Shown one piece after another: positions 21,645 through 28,354 of a stretch of 36,822 bases of DNA. Source of the stretch: a virus; IMG/VR virus record IMGVR_UViG_3300035216_000402, positions 1 to 36,822 of that record, one strand, 5' to 3'. The notes beneath the pieces were generated by a model that saw only the letters and a list, made by a program, of their open reading frames with translations, ran no database searches and was not told the DNA's origin. Made by a program: the position numbers and the translations under genes. Every line of letters starts with the position of its first letter. Position 1 is the stretch's first letter.

Positions 21645-22243
21645 GAGAGTATCATTTGTTTTGTAAAATCATAGGCGTAAGTATCACGCGAACCACGGAT
21701 ACCCCATCCCAACCAATAATAGGATGGAATCATATATTTTGCAACCGTTTGTCCACTACCTTCAAAGTCAGGGAGAGTCCTCACAAAGATGTCTTCATTA
21801 ATCATATAACGAGTCTGACATTCAAGGGTACTGGGGTCACACCCATACTTACTTGCGAAGTTACCTAACCCCAAATAACGGTTCTTAGAGGTCCACTGAA
21901 TGATCCCGTAACCACCCCGATGGCAATCAGTGTAAGGAACTCTAGCACCTCCCTCACATATATTGGCAGTGAACTTACTTTCCTGTTTAATGTTACCCAG
22001 GATCGTTGCCAGGGCATTTCTATCTTTGATTTTTGTGCCACGTTGTAATTCTTTTAAAACGTATTGTTCTTCTGGCGTACACTCAGGACAAATCCATGTC
22101 TTTGGAGATTCGACTACTACCTCTTCTACAGGAGATGGTGTTTGCACTATTTTATTATTACTACTTAACCAATTAATTCCAGATACTAATGGAATAGCAA
22201 TAGCAACTAATCCAATACTGATAGTGTTGATCATGTTCTTCAT
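21641..22243 (-). CDS. Lysozyme-like endolysin with N-terminal signal anchor
   Basis: 200 residues. Hydrophobic N-terminus (INTISIGLVAIAIPLVSGI) acts as signal or anchor. The catalytic part resembles the phage-tail-lysozyme/Phage_lysozyme2 family: NALATILGNIKQESKF (Glu likely catalytic), CHRGGYGIIQWTSKNRYLGLGNFASKYGCD and the closing TVAKYMIPSYYWLGWGIRG. Four or more Cys suggest a periplasmic enzyme. With a holin-like protein nearby, it is the best candidate for the cell-wall hydrolase of lysis; a tail-associated lysozyme is the alternative. It lies first in its operon, behind a promoter nested in a terminator. Confidence 0.75.
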   Translation of the reverse strand: MKNMINTISIGLVAIAIPLVSGINWLSSNNKIVQTPSPVEEVVVESPKTWICPECTPEEQYVLKELQRGTKIKDRNALATILGNIKQESKFTANICEGGARVPYTDCHRGGYGIIQWTSKNRYLGLGNFASKYGCDPSTLECQTRYMINEDIFVRTLPDFEGSGQTVAKYMIPSYYWLGWGIRGSRDTYAYDFTKQMILS

Positions 22244-22255
22244 AGGGTGACTAAT

Positions 22256-22284
22256 ATATTAGCATAGAAAAAGGAGACCGTCAA
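22256..22284 (-). promoter_or_regulatory. Promoter nested in the terminator upstream of the lysozyme gene
   Basis: Leftward: -35 TTGACG (22284-22279), 17-bp spacer, -10 TAATAT (22261-22256). The six bases of the -35 are exactly the hairpin loop of the terminator at 22271-22292. The ATG of the lysozyme gene is 13 bases past the -10. Confidence 0.65.
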
Positions 22285-22292
22285 GTCTCCTT
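22268..22292 (-). terminator. Intrinsic terminator
   Basis: Arms aaggagac (22271-22278) and gtctcctt (22285-22292) with a six-base loop; T-run continues leftward (22272-22268). It ends the ferredoxin/hli transcript just after the 45-aa gene. Confidence 0.8.
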
Positions 22293-22298
22293 TATATA

Positions 22299-22436
22299 TC
22301 AAATCGGATTATATGCTGGAGTCATTAGTCCACCGTCTGGTGGTCCATCATCATCTTCATTAGTTTCCATTAATAATAGCATAAAGAATAGGGGTGTCAA
22401 GAAAAAAATAATTGCCTGGGCCCATTCAATACTCAT
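22299..22436 (-). CDS. Tiny membrane protein with acidic tail (45 aa)
   Basis: 45 residues: a membrane helix (AIIFFLTPLFFMLLL) after a short polar start, then ETNEDDDGPPDGGLMTPAY. Its ATG overlaps the stop of the 27-aa gene (ATGA). I have the impression that similar DDDG-PPDGG small proteins occur in cyanomyoviruses. An internal TTGACA-N16-TATTAT looks like a promoter on the coding strand. Confidence 0.6.
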   Translation of the reverse strand: MSIEWAQAIIFFLTPLFFMLLLMETNEDDDGPPDGGLMTPAYNPI

Positions 22437-22516
22437 ACTTTTGTTCTATTTGGGGTCATTGCTGCTGCTGCTCCAATTGGAATTAGGATTAAGAATGCTA
22501 CTGCAAGAAATCCCAT
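22433..22516 (-). CDS. Tiny membrane peptide (27 aa)
   Basis: 27 residues: GFLAVAFLILIPIGAAAAMT then PNRTKV, a single membrane helix with a basic end, like small photosystem or cytochrome subunits, but not matching one I know. It is joined to hli by TAATG and to the 45-aa gene by ATGA, so translation is chained. Confidence 0.5.
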   Translation of the reverse strand: MGFLAVAFLILIPIGAAAAMTPNRTKV

Positions 22517-22623
22517 TACCAAATACCTGGAATAATTTGCCCACTAACGGCATAACTACCCATTGCGGCAATGACTCCGATCATTGCTGCCCATCCGTTA
22601 ATGCGTTCTGCTTGTTCGTTCAT
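22516..22623 (-). CDS. hli: High-light-inducible protein (35 aa)
   Basis: 35 residues with the chlorophyll-binding helix ERINGWAAMIGVIAAMGSYAV followed by GQIIPGIW, the typical HLIP ending. Hli proteins protect photosystems by binding chlorophyll and dissipating energy in the thylakoid membrane. In place of the usual ExxNGRxAM, residues read ERINGWAAM, with Trp where Arg normally stands. It overlaps the genes on both sides. Confidence 0.9.
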   Translation of the reverse strand: MNEQAERINGWAAMIGVIAAMGSYAVSGQIIPGIW

Positions 22624-22769
22624 TGTTTTAGTTCCTGTGTGTTGTTGTAAATAATGACTCTACCATTTTCATGAGTGAACATTAGTTCATCATCATGTGC
22701 CCAGCAGAGTTCTTCGTATATGGCATTTAATCTCTCCATGTCCTCATAGAGTTGATTTGAATTAGGCAT
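22620..22769 (-). CDS. Small hypothetical protein (49 aa)
   Basis: 49 residues, acidic helical start (NQLYEDMERLNAIYEELCWAHDD) then a short beta part (ENGRVIIYNNTQELKQ). Overlaps the 72-aa gene's stop by 8 bases and the hli start by 4 (ATGA). No family recognised. Confidence 0.6.
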   Translation of the reverse strand: MPNSNQLYEDMERLNAIYEELCWAHDDELMFTHENGRVIIYNNTQELKQ

Positions 22770-22980
22770 TGTCAAAGTGTTTTACAATGACTTCAATTCG
22801 TTCTTCTTCATGCGCGATGACATCAAGTTGATCCTGAATGGCAGCAAGAACATCAGGATGCTCACCGATACCTACAGGGTTTTCTAGATAAACTTCTATG
22901 TTAGCCTTTGCTTTGGCAATGTTACCGTTAGCATCAGCACGAAGTGCATCTAGGATTTTAAAACGGAGAGTGACAGACAT
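22762..22980 (-). CDS. Small hypothetical protein in ferredoxin operon
   Basis: 72 residues, soluble and helical (VTLRFKILDALRADANGNIAKAKANIEVYL, then PDVLAAIQDQLDVIAHEEERIEVIV). Its ATG shares a base with the ferredoxin stop (TAATG), so it is co-translated with petF. No known function. Confidence 0.6.
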   Translation of the reverse strand: MSVTLRFKILDALRADANGNIAKAKANIEVYLENPVGIGEHPDVLAAIQDQLDVIAHEEERIEVIVKHFDNA

Positions 22981-23270
22981 TAGTAAAGTTCCTCTTCTTT
23001 TTCAGTTTCAATTACACAATCACTTGTTGGATAAGCAACACATGTAAGAACAAATCCCGATGCCATCTGGTCATCATCTAAGAAAGATTGATCGGTTTGG
23101 TCTACAGTGCCACTGACAATCTTACCAGCACAGGATGAACACGCACCCGCACGGCAAGAATAGTTCATATCAACTCCACCTTCCTCAGCAGCGTCCAGAA
23201 TATACTGATCGTCTTCACAAGAGATAATGGTATCTCCATCAGGAGTTCGGAGAGTAATCGTGTATGCCAT
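22980..23270 (-). CDS. petF: [2Fe-2S] ferredoxin
   Basis: 96 residues, plant-type ferredoxin. Cluster ligands C39, C44, C47 and C77 are in place ([14 protein letters not shown] and VLTCVAYP), with the acidic end EEELY typical of the family. It takes electrons from photosystem I, and phage copies may redirect them to other reductases such as bilin reductases or nucleotide metabolism. It has its own promoter (TTGACA-N17-TATACT) in the gap just upstream. Confidence 0.95.
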   Translation of the reverse strand: MAYTITLRTPDGDTIISCEDDQYILDAAEEGGVDMNYSCRAGACSSCAGKIVSGTVDQTDQSFLDDDQMASGFVLTCVAYPTSDCVIETEKEEELY

Positions 23271-23293
23271 TAGTTCGGTATAAAGTTAGGTTA

Positions 23294-23322
23294 AGTATAT
23301 AGAAAGTTTGATACGTTGTCAA
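23294..23322 (-). promoter_or_regulatory. petF promoter
   Basis: Leftward: -35 TTGACA (23322-23317), 17-bp spacer, -10 TATACT (23299-23294). The -35 lies in the loop of a short inverted repeat GATAC/GTATC. The -10 is 23 bases from the petF ATG. Confidence 0.75.
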
Positions 23323-23325
23323 GTA

Positions 23326-23547
23326 TCATCCACTAACTTCAAGATAAAATTTGGTTTGATCACTCTTAGAGTTTTCGTAAGATGAAATATCACCGTATTC
23401 TTTGTGGTCACCGTAACCAACCATTCTGCCTTTAGTGTTCTGCAGAGCAGGCATAAAGACAATAAAAAAGAATACTCCTGGGGCACCAACTAAAAGGGCA
23501 CCACCAATCACATAATAAGTCAGAATTTCAAGTAGAGAGGGTTCCAT
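23326..23547 (-). CDS. Small membrane protein
   Basis: 73 residues with one membrane helix (YYVIGGALLVGAPGVFFFIVFMPAL), then RMVGYGDHKEYGDISSYENSKSDQTK. Not a photosystem subunit I can name. Starts in the stop of the 28-aa gene (TGATG), so it belongs to the hli transcript. Confidence 0.55.
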   Translation of the reverse strand: MEPSLLEILTYYVIGGALLVGAPGVFFFIVFMPALQNTKGRMVGYGDHKEYGDISSYENSKSDQTKFYLEVSG

Positions 23548-23633
23548 CAGTAGGTTTCAGATAGGTTTTCAATAGAATAGCAAAGCAATACTAAAAATGC
23601 AATGCTTGTTAGGGTAAAAGCAAATTCAGTCAT
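23547..23633 (-). CDS. Tiny membrane peptide (28 aa)
   Basis: 28 residues: TEFAFTLTSIAFLVLLCYS then IENLSETY, a single helix. Its ATG is in the hli stop (TGATG) and its stop contains the next ATG. The strict coupling suggests a translated peptide; it resembles small photosystem subunits in size and shape only. Confidence 0.5.
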   Translation of the reverse strand: MTEFAFTLTSIAFLVLLCYSIENLSETY

Positions 23634-23851
23634 CAGAATCCGAAGACACCAAAGAAGAATACACTACCGGAAGTAGTATAAGAGATAACAGCAGCAACAA
23701 ATCCAAGCATAGCAGTGCGTCCATTTAATTTCTCTGCTTTTTCAGCGTAGGATTCATAACCATAACGCTCTGCGTCGGTCTGTGAAACATACATCGTTGG
23801 TTCTTTAGCGAACAGATTCTGTTGTCCACGGTCATTGGTTGTTACAGTCAT
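23633..23851 (-). CDS. hli: High-light-inducible protein (72 aa)
   Basis: 72 residues. A polar N-terminus (NDRGQQNLFAKEPTMYVSQTDAERYGYESYAEKA) leads to the chlorophyll-binding helix EKLNGRTAMLGFVAAVISY, then TTSGSVFFFGVFGF. The ExxNGRxAMxGF signature of the CAB/HLIP family is complete. It protects photosystem components under light stress; together with the 35-aa copy at 22516-22623 it is the second hli gene here. A consensus promoter lies directly upstream. Confidence 0.93.
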   Translation of the reverse strand: MTVTTNDRGQQNLFAKEPTMYVSQTDAERYGYESYAEKAEKLNGRTAMLGFVAAVISYTTSGSVFFFGVFGF

Positions 23852-23878
23852 GTTACACTCCGCAATGTTTCTTTACAT

Positions 23879-23907
23879 ATTATATAGGAAACATAAAGTT
23901 TTGTCAA
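23879..23907 (-). promoter_or_regulatory. hli promoter, perfect consensus
   Basis: Leftward: -35 TTGACA (23907-23902), 17-bp spacer, -10 TATAAT (23884-23879): consensus in every box and spacing. The gene starts at 23851 with a GGAG site before it. Confidence 0.9.
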
Positions 23908-23921
23908 GGTTCCCTAGCATA

Positions 23922-24122
23922 TCAATAATCACTTATATACTCTTTACACACCTTCTTATTCTTAGTACAAAACTTTTTTACATATGATTCGACATCCGAT
24001 TCCAAAGTCCTATGTGCTTCATTATGCACATGGCCTACAAATAACAATAGTCCACCTATCATGAGGACTATATGCAGTACTGGACTGCTTAGAGAAAAAA
24101 CAATTCTTTGTTTATACGACAT
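23922..24122 (-). CDS. Small membrane protein starting at a terminator
   Basis: 66 residues from ATG 24122 (MSYKQRIVFSL), directly after the T-run of the terminator; a longer frame to 24212 crosses that hairpin. One membrane helix (SPVLHIVLMIGGLLLFVGHV) and a basic Cys-containing tail (VKKFCTKNKKVCKEY). No SD is seen; it may be translated only from read-through RNA. No family recognised. Confidence 0.45.
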   Translation of the reverse strand: MSYKQRIVFSLSSPVLHIVLMIGGLLLFVGHVHNEAHRTLESDVESYVKKFCTKNKKVCKEYISDY

Positions 24123-24149
24123 AAAAAAAAGGGGACCATTACAGTCCCC
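24123..24149 (-). terminator. Intrinsic terminator
   Basis: Arms ggggac (24131-24136) and gtcccc (24144-24149), seven-base loop, eight T leftward (24130-24123). It ends the transcript of the beta-barrel-like gene. Confidence 0.9.
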
Positions 24150-24177
24150 TCCGATATTATATTGTAGGGTCAGTAAC

Positions 24178-24552
24178 TCAGAAAGAGTACTTAACGCCCA
24201 ACTTACCACCAACGTTCAGTTCGTCGTCGCCAGCGATTTCAGTGGTTAGGAAGGAAACCTCACCATATACGCCCAGACCGTCCGAGATGGCAACGCCAAC
24301 ACCTGCCTTACCAGAGAACTCAGTCTCGGTGTCAGCACCGTCAGCGGCGACTACCGCAGGACCACCCTGAACATAGTAGGAAGCAGACTCACCAATAGCG
24401 CCTTCATATCCCACATGGATATCTGTCGTTGCGCCGGTATAGTCGTCTGCCGCCCAACCTGCATTGGTCTCTACGTTGACGTAGGGACCGGCAAAAGCAG
24501 CGCCAGCGGAAAGTGAAAGAGCAGCAGTTGCTGCGAATACAGATTTGATCAT
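24178..24552 (-). CDS. Exported beta-barrel-like envelope protein
   Basis: 124 residues. Signal peptide (IKSVFAATAALSLSAGAAFA), then alternating polar/apolar strands (YVNVETNAGWAADDYTG, SASYYVQGGPAVVAAD, GKAGVGVAISDGLGVYGEVSFL) ending GGKLGVKYSF; the final Phe is typical of outer-membrane barrels. The gene has its own promoter, a leader with three stem-loops and its own terminator, so it is built for high expression. Role unknown; it may alter the host outer membrane. A partial parallel is the protein at 34323-34793. Confidence 0.65.
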   Translation of the reverse strand: MIKSVFAATAALSLSAGAAFAGPYVNVETNAGWAADDYTGATTDIHVGYEGAIGESASYYVQGGPAVVAADGADTETEFSGKAGVGVAISDGLGVYGEVSFLTTEIAGDDELNVGGKLGVKYSF

Positions 24553-24599
24553 TTGAATTACCTTTAGTTACTTGCGGAATGAATACCCGCAGATGATAA

Positions 24600-24683
24600 G
24601 TCTCTCGACAAGAGACTGTGTATGACAAAGACTAGCGCAAGCAATTGGGGCATTCGTCTTATCGAACTGGCACAGTGCCAGTT
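24600..24683 (-). promoter_or_regulatory. Structured leader with a perfect palindrome
   Basis: In transcript order: AACTGGCAC-A-GTGCCAGTT (24683-24665), nine-base arms and one centre base, starting about 7 nt after the predicted start; then gtctct/agagac (24616-24600). A further gcgg/ccgc pair lies closer to the ATG. It could serve as an operator, a 5' RNA-protecting stem, or both. Confidence 0.6.
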
Positions 24684-24695
24684 GCCACATTATTT

Positions 24696-24724
24696 AGTAT
24701 AGTAGAAACCTTCAAGTTTGTCAA
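24696..24724 (-). promoter_or_regulatory. Promoter of the beta-barrel-like gene
   Basis: Leftward: -35 TTGACA (24724-24719), 17-bp spacer, -10 TATACT (24701-24696), with ACTAAATA, a late-like box, overlapping the -10. The TGA inside TTGACA is the stop codon of the GT25 gene. Confidence 0.8.
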
Positions 24725-25542
24725 GTGGGTTGGGTTTCTACTCTCTGAGACGGTTCTGAAACTCGTCCTAGATAAGGATCATAGTTCATAAAGTCCTTTA
24801 TGTCAACCGTTGCTCCAGTCTGAGACCAGTATCCAAACTGGGCTTGGTAGTTCTGCTTATGGAAAGCATCAACGTGGTCGGGATGAATACTAGAACCTAA
24901 TTCTGTGCGATAAAGCAGCAGGGGGATAGCAAAGGTATTACCTGAATTATAGATAAGGTCGTCTGCAACAGGACGTGGTTTCACATTCTGGTCTAGTTTA
25001 TATTTGTCTCCACGACAATGGAGTCTTACTAACTTCTCTGCGTGATAACGAGTAATGATATAACAGGCAGTAGAGAAATCATTTACAAATCTCTTGTGAA
25101 GTTTAACATGGATATCTCCTGTGGAAATGATTGCAATCTGAACCACATCCCAATCATAAGGGAAGTGTCCGTAGAAATCACTCCAAGTAAAGTTCCAATA
25201 CCGAACTAAGTCCAGAGAACAATCATCTTCCATAATCACCGCATAAGGACTATCAGATGTATCAAGGTAATGCTTAATTGCTTTTAGATGTGAAGTAGTA
25301 CAACCTACCTCACGACTAGTCATATTATTAGGATACCTTCCCTTAAGAATATCACTTAAGTCATCCTCTCTACCATCATAAGCAGAGATACGTTCATAGT
25401 TCTCAATCTCCCAATACTTAAATTGAGATTCCATATACTCACGTCTTTCTGGTTGGTCATCCATATTAACATAATAGATAGGACCAATACCTTTCAACTT
25501 GAATACAGATCTGTTTTTATCAGAGTTATCATAATCAATCAT
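24721..25542 (-). CDS. Glycosyltransferase family 25-like
   Basis: 273 residues from ATG 25542, which overlaps the upstream stop (ATGA). GT25 features: GIGPIYYVNMDDQPERREYM at the start, REVGCTTSHLKAIKHYL, and an acidic YAVIMEDDCSL (metal-binding ED-type motif) near residue 110. GT25 enzymes add galactose or similar sugars to lipopolysaccharide or protein glycans. It is the last gene of the leftward glycan cassette. Acceptor unknown. Confidence 0.8.
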   Translation of the reverse strand: MIDYDNSDKNRSVFKLKGIGPIYYVNMDDQPERREYMESQFKYWEIENYERISAYDGREDDLSDILKGRYPNNMTSREVGCTTSHLKAIKHYLDTSDSPYAVIMEDDCSLDLVRYWNFTWSDFYGHFPYDWDVVQIAIISTGDIHVKLHKRFVNDFSTACYIITRYHAEKLVRLHCRGDKYKLDQNVKPRPVADDLIYNSGNTFAIPLLLYRTELGSSIHPDHVDAFHKQNYQAQFGYWSQTGATVDIKDFMNYDPYLGRVSEPSQRVETQPT

Positions 25543-26342
25543 ATAACTTCCCATCCTTGACAATAAAGGTCTTTAGTATTTAAGTGTGCGTTGTTAGGTC
25601 CGAACCATTTAGATGGAGCAATGACTTTACCAGCATTTGCCAACCATGCTCCCCACCAGGAGAATGATGAGTTAGCAATAATAAAATCACTACACTGGGT
25701 CATCAGATACAGGTCATGATATGGTCCTGCTGCCTCTGATACAAGGAATCTTTCACTATTAAATAAATCTTGTTCCATGCACCACTTTGGATCATCACTA
25801 AAGATGACAACCTGTCTCTTTAGATCAAATTTACTGAGAGATTTTTTATAGTAATCAAGAGTTTGGTTATAATGATTATCAGAATTAATTAAAAAATCAC
25901 CTCTACGTATATGTAACGCAATAGGTTCTTCAAAACACTCCTCAACAATCTCCTTACACTCATCAATAATATATTTTTTGAATGTAAAATTCTGTCTAAT
26001 CTCTTTAGCGCAGTGTTTGAAATATCTCTCTGTCTGAAAAAACCCATAGAGAGTATAATCAACAGTTCTGCTACTATGAAAAACGTCATGATTAAATTCA
26101 AAACCTTTCTCCTGAACAACATAGTCTGTTTTAAGGAGACCTGTGTTGTCTGGTTTGATATCAAAGCAATCAAATAGTTCAATCCTCAACTTGTTGCCAA
26201 GTCCATCTACAAGAACTTCATCATGATTTGGAATTGTAAAAGTGACACCTGTATAACGTGCAACTCCAAGTGTTGCAGCATACTGGAACATCTGATTACC
26301 CAATTGTCCCATCTTGCCAAGGTAATTAAATCCTACAGTCAT
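25539..26342 (-). CDS. GT11 family glycosyltransferase (alpha-1,2-fucosyltransferase-like)
   Basis: 267 residues. Typical GT11 motifs: GQLGNQMFQYAATLGVA at the N-terminus, IALHIRRGDFL (HxRRGDF for the GDP-sugar), YHDLYLMTQCSDFIIANSSFSWWGAWL and APSKWFG. These enzymes transfer fucose from GDP-fucose. GDP-fucose makers are not in the window; the donor could come from the host or be GDP-L-galactose from the GDP-mannose 3,5-epimerase-like protein at 31250 (inference). It overlaps its neighbours by 4 bases on both sides. Confidence 0.88.
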   Translation of the reverse strand: MTVGFNYLGKMGQLGNQMFQYAATLGVARYTGVTFTIPNHDEVLVDGLGNKLRIELFDCFDIKPDNTGLLKTDYVVQEKGFEFNHDVFHSSRTVDYTLYGFFQTERYFKHCAKEIRQNFTFKKYIIDECKEIVEECFEEPIALHIRRGDFLINSDNHYNQTLDYYKKSLSKFDLKRQVVIFSDDPKWCMEQDLFNSERFLVSEAAGPYHDLYLMTQCSDFIIANSSFSWWGAWLANAGKVIAPSKWFGPNNAHLNTKDLYCQGWEVI

Positions 26343-26707
26343 TCTCTTCCCTCAGGTAAATCTTTTCGGTCAAATCCTGAATACTCTCTATGAATATCAT
26401 TGTGGTCAAACTGTGCCCAGTAAATTTCAAACCCTATACCATCTTCAAGAACTTCAAATTGATGCAAGTATCCAGGTTCTACAGCATGATAGTCGCCAGG
26501 TTCTAAAATAGTTTCATCAATAAGGTTCTGACAATGCCTCCAGTTCCTAATTAATAGTTTACCAGATACAATATAGAATCCATTCCATTTAAATTTATGC
26601 ATATGTTTTGAGCACACGCCACCCTTCTTAAAATCAATTCGGTGAAATTCTAATGAATTATTGGCACAGATTAATTCAGTTTTACCCCAGACCTTTCCTT
26701 GTTTCAT
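26339..26707 (-). CDS. Cupin-domain protein of the glycan cassette
   Basis: 122 residues, single cupin. Visible are GGVCSKHMHKFKWNGFYIVSG (motif 1, with paired His) and LEPGDYHAVEPGYLHQFEVLEDG (motif 2, with Pro-Gly and His). Such small cupins in sugar clusters are sugar isomerases or mannose-6-phosphate isomerase-like proteins; the exact reaction cannot be read. It overlaps the GT11 gene by 4 bases. Confidence 0.75.
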   Translation of the reverse strand: MKQGKVWGKTELICANNSLEFHRIDFKKGGVCSKHMHKFKWNGFYIVSGKLLIRNWRHCQNLIDETILEPGDYHAVEPGYLHQFEVLEDGIGFEIYWAQFDHNDIHREYSGFDRKDLPEGRE

Positions 26708-27672
26708 TTCAATAGTAAATTACAAATATCAATTGTTCTATCAAATCCTTCTATAGAATCCTCTAATAAAATATCAATATTAGAATTATAATCCTTAAAG
26801 GTTTCATAGTCAACACTGTTCAAGAGACAATCAATCCAACAGCTAGATGGGTAGGTAACATAATATTTCGATCCAATAGAATATAGTTGAGACCTGTTTA
26901 AATTATTTTTTTCTAACCAGGCATTGTCTACTAGAAACTTATTTTTATTCTTAAGTATTTTAGTCAGTGTTGGATGAAGTTCACCACCATTAACAGTGGG
27001 ATGTCTAACAAAGTAACATACACCTTCAGAGAGTTCTTCTATCCTCTTCCAAGTCTCATCTTTCCACTTTGTAGTATAGATACCAGACCACTCACCACCA
27101 TTGGTTTCCAACTTAATATCCTGATAATTTGGTTTATCAAACCCATTAGTAAAAAAGAATACTTTACTACCTTCATTACAATCAGTCTTGTCATAGTAAT
27201 GATTGGGGATGCCAACGGAAATAAATTTATCTATTGGAGTAGTTACGTCATCAAGAATATGCTCCCCCTTAATCCAAGTAAGAACATAGTCAGCACTAAA
27301 ATGATACTTTCCTAATCTTGTAATACCTTCTTGAGAAATACCATGCTGTATAGCAAACGTCTTACAGGATACTTTCTTACAAAGATTATAATCAATACTA
27401 TGATAGACATTACTAGTTCCTGATGTTACTAACATAGAGTTAGCACTAATAGAATAATCAATCAATGCGCTCTCTTGATCTATATTCATTACATAAAAGT
27501 TTTCATACTTATCAGAAAACTCATTAATCTTATAAGAAAGAGAGTCGTTAATTACTTCACTGAAATTAGTATAGAGCAGAACCTCATGCTCATTATCGCA
27601 GATATATTCAATCATAGGAATCAAAAATCTAAGATGATTCCTAGTCATAGTACATAATAATATTTTCTTCAT
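26704..27672 (-). CDS. Probable GT-B glycosyltransferase or glycerophosphotransferase-like
   Basis: 322 residues. Starts KKILLCTMTRNHLRFLIPMIEYI and has KTFAIQHGISQEGITRLGKYHFSADYVLTW, a pattern found in GT-B-like and CDP-glycerol transferase families. A later FVRHPTVNGGELHPTLTK and ITYPSS-like TYPSSCWIDCLL fit the C-terminal donor half. No exact family recognised. It overlaps genes on both sides by 4 bases and belongs to the sugar cassette. It is very AT-rich. Confidence 0.55.
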   Translation of the reverse strand: MKKILLCTMTRNHLRFLIPMIEYICDNEHEVLLYTNFSEVINDSLSYKINEFSDKYENFYVMNIDQESALIDYSISANSMLVTSGTSNVYHSIDYNLCKKVSCKTFAIQHGISQEGITRLGKYHFSADYVLTWIKGEHILDDVTTPIDKFISVGIPNHYYDKTDCNEGSKVFFFTNGFDKPNYQDIKLETNGGEWSGIYTTKWKDETWKRIEELSEGVCYFVRHPTVNGGELHPTLTKILKNKNKFLVDNAWLEKNNLNRSQLYSIGSKYYVTYPSSCWIDCLLNSVDYETFKDYNSNIDILLEDSIEGFDRTIDICNLLLK

Positions 27673-28313
27673 GAATCAACTCTCTTGATAGCAAAGATTA
27701 AATCATCATATCTATCTTTTACATATCTAAGATCAACTTTATCATAAGTATAGTTTCCTTCAAGTGTTTCCTTTACTTCATCAAAGCACGTTTTTAAATC
27801 TTCAAAGTCTTCTATCTTCTGAACATCCTCAATAAACATTGTTCCTCCATCTCTCAATAGAGGAAGATAATACTCAATACACTTTTTCTGAGACTCAAGT
27901 GTATGCGGACCATCGTCAAAGACAATATCAAAACCGTCAGGAAATAAACTCTTAACTTCTTCTATATTATCAAAGTCATATGCATCACAATTTACATAGG
28001 TAAACCTATCATTATCCATAATCTCCCAACACTTACCATTCATAGTCTCTTGAATATCAAGGAGAAGCATCTTTGATTTTGGAAGGAAGTCATGCCACAA
28101 AATAGCAGAGCATCCATAGTTAGTTCCAAGTTCTAAAATAGAAACTTCCTTATCAACGTACTCAGAAAGATTTTCTTCATAATAATCACAGAACCCATGC
28201 CAATCATTTTTGTCTGTGCCCCATCCACCAATATGTCTTCCAGAAGAGTCATACTTTCCATTGAAACCATTCATATCATATTTTTCAATGATATCTACTA
28301 GTTGATTTGTCAT
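27669..28313 (-). CDS. Class I SAM-dependent methyltransferase
   Basis: 214 residues. SAM motif I is ILELGTNYGCSAILW, motif II region DIVFDDGPHTLESQK, and GGTMFIEDVQ follows; the order fits methyltransferases related to the CmcI/MTase_24 group, which act on sugars or small molecules. In a sugar cassette it likely O-methylates a glycan. It is first in the leftward half of the cassette, next to a gap with promoters in both directions. Confidence 0.78.
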   Translation of the reverse strand: MTNQLVDIIEKYDMNGFNGKYDSSGRHIGGWGTDKNDWHGFCDYYEENLSEYVDKEVSILELGTNYGCSAILWHDFLPKSKMLLLDIQETMNGKCWEIMDNDRFTYVNCDAYDFDNIEEVKSLFPDGFDIVFDDGPHTLESQKKCIEYYLPLLRDGGTMFIEDVQKIEDFEDLKTCFDEVKETLEGNYTYDKVDLRYVKDRYDDLIFAIKRVDS

Positions 28314-28331
28314 TAGTTTTTCTGGTATAAT
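28302..28331 (+). promoter_or_regulatory. Promoter of the plus-strand glycosyltransferase
   Basis: -35 TTGATT (28302-28307), 18-bp spacer, extended -10 TGGTATAAT (-10 at 28326-28331). The gene starts at 28355. This is the only clear rightward promoter in this region. Confidence 0.7.
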
Positions 28332-28354
28332 TAAGTATAAGGTTTACAAGTAAA

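Noticed and set aside
22391-22424. TTGACA-N16-TATTAT promoter inside the 45-aa gene
   Set aside because: Spacing is 16 and a terminator follows before the next gene; the loop-embedded promoter downstream explains lysis-gene expression better.
24122-24212. Longer N-terminus of the 66-aa membrane protein
   Set aside because: The extension is translated from the terminator hairpin and the end of the barrel gene and shows no protein-like pattern.
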